A stretch of 37,164 nucleotides of DNA, taken from the IMG/VR virus record IMGVR_UViG_3300006100_000032, positions 1-37,164 of that record, one strand, 5' to 3'. Within the stretch, counting starts at the first letter, position 1. Each line of letters opens with the position of its first letter. Below are positions 17,149 through 25,600 of the stretch, piece after piece. The DNA comes from a virus. The notes under the pieces are model-generated. The model did no database searches, was not told the origin of the DNA, and worked only from the letters and a program-made list of their open reading frames with translations. The translations under genes and the position numbers were made by a program.

Positions 17149-17841
17149 TTACCCTTCTCTTGAATGGATTTTTGGATCTTGACCTAATGTCCACTTTCTT
17201 GGAGGCGATCCAGGCATTACTGGAAAACTAACTTTCCAAGGATCAACACCTTTAAATGTTTCTGGAAGATCACGTAATTTTTGACGATATTCTTCCCATG
17301 CCGCACGATCTTGTGGCGCACATGTTCTAACGTTCATGTCTGAACTTGCTAGAGTACTATCACGCCATTTTTTCAAATCATCCCAAGTAACATGCGGTTT
17401 TTTCCATGGAAGTGGTTTGACAAAATCTTGTGCAACTGGATCCCATGTAATTTCTGTTAATTCATATGTATGATCTGGAGGAGTTGGATCTGGATGACCA
17501 TACCAAGTATTATCTGGTAATGCTTCTTCAGTATGTGGTAATTCACCATATACATAATCACTGTGTACCATGCTAGCTATCAACGGATTAACATTGGCAT
17601 CGATGAATATCTTGTACATATTTTCAGGAGTAGGTACATCTTCACCGTTATCACCTTCGTGGTGATGAAATTTACTTATGATCTTTCCTGTTGCCTTATC
17701 AGCATATATCCATAATTTATCGTAACCACGATAAGTCCATGTAGCTGTTTTTTTCAAATTATTTGTTTGATACAAATACGCATCAGGAAGATCGTATGTA
17801 AACGTAACTTCTATCATATTTAACTCTGGTGGATTTTCCAT
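17149..17841 (-). CDS. Tail-assembly-chaperone-like protein, short form (230 aa)
   Basis: A probable tail-fibre assembly chaperone. The C-terminal region carries the signature arrangement of phage tail assembly chaperones: WDDLKKWRDSTLASSD, then APQDRAAWEEYRQKLRDLP, then DPWKVSFPVMPGSP (about residues 143-210). The N-terminal half, with EVTFTYDLPDAYLYQT and KTATWTYRGYDKLW, is shared with the 428-aa paralog at 14313-15599 and may bind the client. It is rich in charged residues and low in Gly, unlike its neighbours, as expected for a soluble chaperone rather than a fibre. It is transcribed between two Gly/Cys-rich proteins (12 bp after one, 7 bp before the other). AGAGG precedes the ATG. Confidence 0.68.
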   Translation of the reverse strand: MENPPELNMIEVTFTYDLPDAYLYQTNNLKKTATWTYRGYDKLWIYADKATGKIISKFHHHEGDNGEDVPTPENMYKIFIDANVNPLIASMVHSDYVYGELPHTEEALPDNTWYGHPDPTPPDHTYELTEITWDPVAQDFVKPLPWKKPHVTWDDLKKWRDSTLASSDMNVRTCAPQDRAAWEEYRQKLRDLPETFKGVDPWKVSFPVMPGSPPRKWTLGQDPKIHSREG

Positions 17842-17853
17842 TTTTAACCTCTT

Positions 17854-18624
17854 TTAACCGTATGTAATAACTATTAGACCTGCACCGCCCCATTGACCCC
17901 AACAGCAGCCGCCAGCACATGCTTGACCTGAACTACCAGGACCGCCTGGAAATCCAATTTGTTGTTGTGCGTAATAGTAGCAACCTGCTACAGTCATTGG
18001 TTGAGCGCAACTACTACTTCCAAACATCGAGTTTGGTTGATATTTTAAACTTCCACTTTTCCATGGATAGTGTTCTTGCGTACAGAAATTGTTTTCATGA
18101 TCGCCGTTGTTTTGAATATAACCCATGCATAAGTCGCCGCATAAATTACAGCAACACATAATTCCGCCACAACAGTTTCCGTAACAACTTTGGCCGCCCA
18201 TGTGTCCACAATAAGTACAGCCGCCTGCGCCGCCTGCGCCGCAAGCCACAACTGTACCAGCACTATTGGTTACAAAACTAGGGAATCCGCAACCTGCATT
18301 GAAACATTGACTACAACAACCGCTACCTGCAGCACAAATATTGTAGTAAGGACATATATTAGTAGAAACTGTTTTTTTAACGTATTGTCCTGAACCTGGA
18401 GCTTGTACAGGGCCTTCACAACAACACGACCCAGCACCATCTCCGCCAGCACCCCACACTTCAAACTGAACATATTGTGTACCAGTTGGGCAAATCCAGC
18501 AACAACAGCATCCGCCAGACTGAGTACCGACTCCAAAATACCCACCACAGACCATCTGTTGTCTAATTTTGTAGTAGGTTTTTGCGCCAGATATTAAATT
18601 TAAATTTACGAGTGATGTTGCCAT
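17854..18624 (-). CDS. Cysteine-rich Gly_rich_2-like adhesin candidate 1 (256 aa)
   Basis: The most cysteine-rich of the trio, with 32 Cys in 256 residues by my count, including a CCCC run (SGGCCCCWICPTG near residue 40), GAGSCCCEG near 70, MCCCNLCGDLC near 153 and GGCCWGQWGGAGLIVITYG at the end. The scaffold (WICPTGTQYVQFEVWGAGG, KKTVSTN, GFPSFV, FPGGPG) is that of phage glycine-rich tail domains. It also has several His near Cys (YCGHMGG, NGDHENNF), which would suit metal binding but does not show it. The start MATSLVNL is shared with both paralogs. AAGAG is the likely ribosome binding site. Placed just upstream of the short chaperone-like gene, it is a plausible client of that protein. Confidence 0.75.
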   Translation of the reverse strand: MATSLVNLNLISGAKTYYKIRQQMVCGGYFGVGTQSGGCCCCWICPTGTQYVQFEVWGAGGDGAGSCCCEGPVQAPGSGQYVKKTVSTNICPYYNICAAGSGCCSQCFNAGCGFPSFVTNSAGTVVACGAGGAGGCTYCGHMGGQSCYGNCCGGIMCCCNLCGDLCMGYIQNNGDHENNFCTQEHYPWKSGSLKYQPNSMFGSSSCAQPMTVAGCYYYAQQQIGFPGGPGSSGQACAGGCCWGQWGGAGLIVITYG

Positions 18625-18633
18625 ATTTTACTC

Positions 18634-18963
18634 TTAGTGTCCGCCTAATAACCAACCGTATGCTGAGCTATAAATTAGTGTTACAGCACAATAGTTAATG
18701 TTTAATGTTAAACTGGTATTAGCATTAGCAATGTTAGCTGCACCGTTCTGTGCTATTGTAACGTTAGATGCAGCAAATGCACCTGTAGCATCAATAATTT
18801 GCACAGTATCTCCGTCTAATGCTGCTGCTGTAGGAGGTAAAGTTAAAGTCATACCGCCTGCAGTACAAATTACACGATCATTTGTTAGCATAGTGTAGTT
18901 AGTACCAGCGTTATAACGTATTACCGATTGTGCTGTTCCTGTTGTTGTGATATATCGTCCCAT
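18634..18963 (-). CDS. Small beta-rich fibre/structural protein (109 aa)
   Basis: I do not know a named function. The protein has a domain found at fibre ends and as small stand-alone proteins in marine phages: RVICTAGGMTLTLPPTAAAL, then GDTVQIIDATGAFAASNVTI, then NYCAVTLIYSSAYGWLLGG at the C-terminus. The alternating hydrophobic pattern suggests an all-beta fold, perhaps trimeric. A late promoter octamer (GATAAATA) lies 21 nt before the ATG, so this gene may begin the transcript that carries the Gly/Cys-rich and chaperone-like genes. GAGGAA is a strong ribosome binding site. Confidence 0.72.
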   Translation of the reverse strand: MGRYITTTGTAQSVIRYNAGTNYTMLTNDRVICTAGGMTLTLPPTAAALDGDTVQIIDATGAFAASNVTIAQNGAANIANANTSLTLNINYCAVTLIYSSAYGWLLGGH

Positions 18964-18983
18964 GTTGAATTCCTCTAGTAATT

Positions 18984-18991
18984 TATTTATC
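18984..18991 (-). promoter_or_regulatory. T4-type late promoter before the adhesin/chaperone cluster
   Basis: The minus strand reads GATAAATA, followed by further A/T. It is 21 nt upstream of the ATG at 18963, identical in spacing to the octamers at 10508-10515 and 28385-28392. It occupies the 35-bp gap between two genes. Confidence 0.6.
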
Positions 18992-18998
18992 TTAATAG

Positions 18999-19325
18999 TT
19001 ACGTTGTTGAAGTCTCAATTCCGTAGGCTACAAAACTAACTCCAACTGCACTAGATCTAACTAGGATGGAATTACCTGGATTTATAACCAATCCTGTACG
19101 TTCTAATACCCCGTGTGATAGAATTTCTGTTTCATATTCGATAAATTCGTTATTTCCAATCGTTGTGGTAGAAGTACTAATTCCTATACGAACTGATATT
19201 GCATTGTTACTTCTGTTGCACACTGATACTGTAGCCATTGTAAAAAACCCAGCTGGTGCTGTATACAATAATGTATCTGTTGCAGCTGCTGGAATGTCTA
19301 ATACTCCAAATCGTCCTGTTGCCAT
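18999..19325 (-). CDS. Small conserved phage structural protein, paralog b (108 aa)
   Basis: One of two adjacent paralogs of equal length. Shared landmarks are the start MATGR-(F/L)-G, TLLYT-x-P-x-G-(F/N)-F, a V-(S/T)-(V/L)-(C/V)-NR strand, EFIEYE, HGVLERTG, and the end VAYGIET. Proteins of this kind are common in T4-like marine phages as unassigned structural proteins next to fibre genes. Small, all-beta by pattern, with no catalytic residues. It follows the first paralog by 18 bp. GGAG is present before the ATG. Role unknown; a ring or collar element on the fibre is one possibility. Confidence 0.75.
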   Translation of the reverse strand: MATGRFGVLDIPAAATDTLLYTAPAGFFTMATVSVCNRSNNAISVRIGISTSTTTIGNNEFIEYETEILSHGVLERTGLVINPGNSILVRSSAVGVSFVAYGIETSTT

Positions 19326-19343
19326 GTTTAAATCTCCGTTATT

Positions 19344-19670
19344 TTATGATGTTGCTGTTTCTATGCCATATGCCACAGCATTAACACCAAGTAGGCTACT
19401 TCTAAATAGCACAGATTGGCCAGCTTGTAGGACAATACCAGTTCTTTCTAGCACACCATGCGCTGACAATATAACTTCATATTCAATAAATTCGGCTGCA
19501 GCAATTGAACTAGTTGCGGCACATGCTCCTAGACGTACTGTACACTCTGTATTTGTTCTGTTAACTAATGTTACAGATACTACTGCAAAATTGCCTGGCG
19601 GGCAAGTATACAATAACGTATCTACGTTGATTGTTCCAATATCTACCGCCCCTAATCGTCCTGTTGCCAT
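19344..19670 (-). CDS. Small conserved phage structural protein, paralog a (108 aa)
   Basis: Partner of the gene at 18999-19325, with the same length and the same order of motifs (MATGRLGAVDIG, TLLYTCPPGNFAVVSVTLVN, AEFIEYEVILSAHGVLERTG, VNAVAYGIETATS). The two differ most in the middle loops, so they are diverged tandem duplicates rather than recent copies. It begins 12 bp after the 2893-aa spike gene, with GAGGA as ribosome binding site, so it probably belongs to the same late transcript. Specific function unknown. Confidence 0.75.
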   Translation of the reverse strand: MATGRLGAVDIGTINVDTLLYTCPPGNFAVVSVTLVNRTNTECTVRLGACAATSSIAAAEFIEYEVILSAHGVLERTGIVLQAGQSVLFRSSLLGVNAVAYGIETATS

Positions 19671-19682
19671 TTTAAATCCTCG

Positions 19683-22600
19683 TTAATTTAGTAAGAAGTT
19701 TACAGCTAATGGGCTTCCATCTACCCCTGCTATAAAATACATCTTGTTTGCCACTTTAATCTGCACTTGGGTAGTAGTACTAATACTATTTCCTGCTATG
19801 TAAATTGAGCCAGCCGTTAGTGTATTTACATTCAATGAACTACCACCGCCACCAATTTGGCTACTAATATAAGATTTAATAGCTTTTTGTGTTGGTAAAA
19901 TATTGTCACTATTTGCTGTAAAATACGGATCTGTTGAAAAACTAGTAATTGTAGCACTGTTATTGCCTAAACTTACTGATCCAATAGTTAAACTATTCAA
20001 ACCAGCTACGTTGAACGCACTAGCATTTAGAGTAGCAGTACCAGTTGCTTGCTGTACGCTGAATAAATTACCAACGTTAAAATTGCCGTCTTGGTCTGTA
20101 CTTGTAAAGAATACACGACCACCATTATTGCTAACTGTTTGATAGTTACCGTTAGCCACTAATAACGGAGTTCCTGGATAGTTGGTATTAGTAAAATTAC
20201 CAGTACCAATACTTAAAAAGTCATGTCCTGTCAAACGCACTTGACTATACTTAATTCTTAATGTAATTGCTGTGCCATTGGCTGGTGCATTAGTTGTAGT
20301 TAAACTTGGATTAATTTGGAATTGTGCGGTATACGGATATAATCCGCCACCAGTTCCAATTAAGTTAGTTACTTGCACCAGTTTGTAAATAGTACTATTT
20401 CCATTAAAAATTATATTTGATCCTGCTACCGGTGTTGTATATATTCCAGCTACGTTAATGTAAGTACCTGGTTGATATATATCTGCAATTCCGTTAGTTA
20501 CTACAGTTGCACTGGCTGTAGCGTATGCTAAACCTCTATTAGTAAATGTTGGATTTGCAATAGCGCCTGTTCCAGTTCTAACACTCCAGGTTGCACTAGT
20601 TGTTTGATTTGGATCAATAATTGTTACAGCAGGTGTGCTTGCATATCCACTACCTGGTTCAATCATCTTAAATGATGTCACTGCTCCACCGGCAACTGTC
20701 ACACGAGCTTGTGCTGTACAACCTGTTGTAATTAAATTATATCCTGTTGTACCGTATGTCAGTACTACCCAATATGGAACACTGTTTGGATTTCCAAATG
20801 CTACAACGCCTGCAGATGCTGTAGTACTTAATGTTCTTGAAGTCCAGTAAATACCGTCTTCACTAGTAGCACAAGTAGTTGAGCCAGCATCGGTATTGGT
20901 TGCCATGAACAATCCTTGCGCATATCTTACCTTATTCCATGTTTGGGTGCTCGGTAATCCAAGACCGGCATACCATGTAATACCATCAAAACTATAAGCT
21001 GTAGCACTTGTATTAGCCGCAATTGCAACAAATTTATTCTTACCAAATGCTACACTAGTCCAGTTTTGACTGCTTGGCAATCCGTTGCTAGCTAACCAAC
21101 CAACTGTTGGATTTGTACTGTAAGCAGATGTAGTTCCGCCTGATGCTATAGCTACCCAGGTAGCACCACCAAATGCAATACTTGTCCAGTTGGCTGTTTG
21201 TGGCAATGCTGCTCCAGTTGTCCAGCTAGATCCGCCATTTGTACTAATAATTACGCTAGATCCGCCGTATTGAATAGCTATAAACTGGCTAGATCCGCCA
21301 TATGCTATGGCACTCCAGTTAGTAGTTAAGCCTAACGTGCCCGATGCGGTCCAAGTAACACCGCCATTTGTACTAATAGCTCCTGTGTTTGAACCGTTAG
21401 CAACTGCAACCCATGTACCAACTGATCCATTTGCACCGTATGCAACAGCTGACCAAGTTGAACTTGCTGGCAATGCGCCACCTGCGTTCCATCCAGAACC
21501 AGTGGTGCTATACATTGTTGATGTTCCAGCATTAGCAATAGCAACAAAGTTACCGCCTGCACCTTGTCCACTGTAGGTAAAGTTATTGATGATTCCACCA
21601 ACAGTATTAGTTACTGTGATTGTAATATTATTAGTCGGTGTGGTTCCGCCTAAATTTGCACCTGCAATAGTTAAAGTATTACCAATTGCGTAACCAATAC
21701 CGCCGGTTGCTAATGTTACTGAATATGCAATACCAGTTCTAGTGATATTAAATTGTGCACCGGTTCCTGAGCCGCCTGTAACACCAATACTTGAATATGT
21801 TCCGTTAATATCTCCGTATGCGCAATCTATCCATGTTCCAGATGTCTGAGTACCCAATACACTAGTGAATCCTGGACTTGTAAATGTAACTCTTGGCTCG
21901 ATAATATAATTTGTAGTAACATCCAAATTAGCCAACAATGGCCATCCTGTAACTACATGATCCCATCCTGCTGGATACCATGTAATCGATTGACTTGTTG
22001 TAGTTGTTACAGCTAGTCCAGCTGTAGCATTCGAAGATGAAGCTGCACTAAACACGGAATTAGTAAACGTAGTCATACCAACTGCTGTTGTTGCAGTTGT
22101 TGTAACACCAACAGCATAGTATAGTGTGGCTGTATTTAAATTAGTTCCTGTAGTAGCACTTAGATAAAATGGCATACCATTATACATGCCTGCTGTGCTA
22201 GAAACTGTTATAGTATTTTGTGTACCCGTAATAGTAGCACTCGCTCTTGTTTGATTTGCGCTTACAATATAGTTTGCTGTAGCTGTAGGTGTTCCTGTAG
22301 CAGCTTGATTCAAACTATAAGTTCCTAATCCGCCTGGAATATAAAAACTAGTTGTACCAGATACGGCACCAACTAATGGCTGACTTAGTGTAACTGTTAA
22401 TGCATTAAAATTAATAGCTGTTACAAATGTGTTAGCTGGAAGTCCAGATATTGGAGTAATAAACATTGCAGGAGCAATTGTTCCAATAGATCCAACAGTA
22501 AATGAACTCAATGTAAGTGTACTTTGCCCACTTGTGCCTGTTATTGTACAAGTTGCTTGCGCGGTAGATCCTGTAGCATTAATTTGTCCAGTAATATAAG

Positions 22601-25600
22601 TGTAATTAGTTACGCTACCACCACTTAGTAATCCACCTGTCATAAGATTACTTGCACTTACTGTTGCTGACAACAATGTGCTTGAAATATTAGTTACAGT
22701 ACCTGCTGTAGGTGTTGTACCGCCTGTTACAGTATATGTAATACTAGTTTGGCTAACAATGCTTGTAACAACTACACTAGTTGGGCTACCACCATAAAGA
22801 GTACCTGTACCAGATGTTGCTGTTAAAGGCATACCAACAACGCAACTGCTAGTTGAGCTCATACCTGTAATAGTTGCTGTCCAAGGACCTGCACCAGTAA
22901 TAGAACCGATTGTACCTGTTGTACTTACTACGCTACTTGCCAAACTTGATGTGCCAATTGCACCAGTTGAAGTTGCAGAAATGTATGTACCAGCTGTAAT
23001 TGTACCTGAGCTAGTTAAGAACATGCCAGGAGCAAATGCAGAACCAGTAACTGCGCTAATTGGAACAAACACAGCAGGTATATTTGTAATTCCAACAGCT
23101 ATAATTACACCAGTTGCACTAGATGTTGCTGTAGTTGTTGCTGAAATAGGCAATGTAGGAATAGTTTCTTTTGCAATTTGAGCAATTTTACTACCGTTAT
23201 TATAGTTAGTGATATAACCAGTTTGTCCGCCGCCGGTACCGCCGATTAATACAATTCTTTCACCTACATATACTCCACTAATGTTTGTGTCAGTTGCAGC
23301 AATCGTAATTTGATATAATGTACCAGCTTGGCCTACGTTACTGATAATAACATAGTTTGCACCGCCAGTTAGATAACGTGTTTCAAATACCGCATTATCA
23401 CGGAATTCATTACCAACTGTTGCCACATTATAACCGCCACTACTTGCAATATTAAATGTTGCTGTATTTGCTGTCTGTCCAGCATTAGTAAATTCTAATC
23501 TCCAAACTCTATTTACTGCATCGGTTAATACGTTTGCAATAATTGGATATGTATAACGATTGTTAACGGTTGCTGTTACAGGGGTTTCTGTTAGATCGTA
23601 TCCTTCTGCAACAACTCCATAACTACCATATGAGCTGTTACCGTTAGTAGCACGAATTTTTGCACCAGCTTCTGCAAGATAACCAATTTGGTTATAGTAC
23701 GAGAACACAGACACACACTCTGTTAACGCATTAGTTCCATATGCCCACACTCCGATACCGTCACTTAGAACTTGGGTAAAATCATTACAAACTATACTTC
23801 TATTACCGCCATTGTGTAATGTTCCATCAATTTTTAATCCAACACACCCGGTTCCGAATGTTGTCACGTTTTGTACGTAAGGAGATTTTCTAAAAATCCA
23901 AACGCTTGTATCTTGGGGGCCAACTCCTGGATCTAAACTAGTATAAGCGCCGGCTGTTGGTCGACTTGTACCATAGTTGCTACTATAAGTTGTTCCGCTT
24001 AAACTAGCACCAGTAAATGCAATATAAGTACCAGCTATAGCATTATTATAAGTTGTAGATAACGTTAATGTTGTTGTAGTTAATACACTACCAATATAAT
24101 AAGTTCCAGCTGTAAGTCCGCCACCGCCTGTTCCTGCTACAATAAATTGATTTCCGGTTGCCATACCTGTAGTACTTCCTACAGTTATAGTTCCGCCTGT
24201 ATTTGTTGTACCATATGTGGCCACTGTAGTAGCAGTAATTGATCCAGTACTAATTGCTACTGGAGTACCAACACTTCCAGTCAATCCGTATAACGTCATA
24301 TTTCTAACACCAGAACCATTTCTGCAATAGAACATGTTTCCAGTTAAATATCCTGCTGTTAAACTTGTACTTGAAATACTCAAAGAACTAGCAGCACTTA
24401 ATAATGCATCTGATCCAGTATTATAAATTGTATAAGTTCCAGCTTTACCTGCATAAAAGAAATATGCAGTAGTAGTATTTCCAGTGAAACTTGTAGTTAG
24501 TTCGTTACTTAATGTAACAGTAGTACCATTGACAGCTGTAACAAATGTATTAGTAGGTATTCCTGAAATAGTTGCACCATTACCAGATACAAACATACCA
24601 ACTACAACAGATGCATTAGCTGAACTTAATGTAATATTGTACGATCCGCTAGTACCATTGAATGTTTGGCTTGTTGCTGATGATCCTGATGCTCCTGTTA
24701 ATTGAGCTGTAATTTGTACAGGGCTTAATATAGCAGAGTTTCCAGTCAAATACATTCCTACAATGATGTTACCAGTTGCTGTAAATGTAGTACTTGTGGG
24801 ATTACTACTTGTTAATGTTATATATGTACCAGCTAGCGCATTTGTATAACTAGTTGCTAGTGTTAATGTTGTAGCCGATAATACTTGTCCAACAAAATAT
24901 GTTCCTGCACTAATACCGCCACCGCCTGCGCCAGTAATAACAAATTGATGTCCAGTTAATAGCCCAGTGGTATTTGCTACTGTAAGATAACCGCCTGTTC
25001 CTGTTGATCCATAAGTGCTAATACTAGTACTTGTAATACTAATATTAGATAAAATATTGGTCATAGCCGACACTGTTAATGTTCCAGCGGAAGTCGAACC
25101 AGTAAATGGTGCTGTAGTTGAAAGTGGTTGAACAATTACGCCACGCAATTCGTCTCCAACTAATGCTACGTTTTCTGGAACACTAATTGGTAGTACTTCA
25201 TTGTAAGTTCCGTTCTTAATAAAGATAGTACTAGTAACTCCGGCATTTGCAGAAGGAATGCTTGCTGTACTTACATTAGTTAGTGCTGTTGTTATAATAC
25301 TGATTAAACTAGTAATATTTGCACTTGCTCCAGCTTCTGCAACGTAATTAGTATCAATAGTTTGATTAATTACAGAACCTGCAATAGATCCACCGCTTGA
25401 ATATGTTGCTGTAGTTAAACTTGCAACAGTCACACTAGAAGTTGACAAACTAATAACTTTGAATGATCCGTTGAAACCGCTTGGAGATACTCCGCTAATT
25501 GTAATAGTTTCGCCGATTACAAATGGACTATTAGTTTGAGTTGCAAATGTAAATGTAACTAATCCGTTCAATCCAGATGCACCTGTGATAGTCAAAGATG

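Noticed and set aside
19341-19348. CATAAAAT as a late promoter
   Set aside because: Two mismatches from the late octamer, spacing of 16 rather than 21 nt, and it overlaps the end of the upstream gene.
19066-19686. Plus-strand open frame of about 206 codons opposite the 108-aa pair
   Set aside because: It lies wholly opposite two well-supported paralogs and part of the spike gene, has no family motif, and results from the biased codon use of Thr/Val-rich fibre genes. The same applies to plus-strand frames at 9505-10086, 9005-9511 and 8423-8743.
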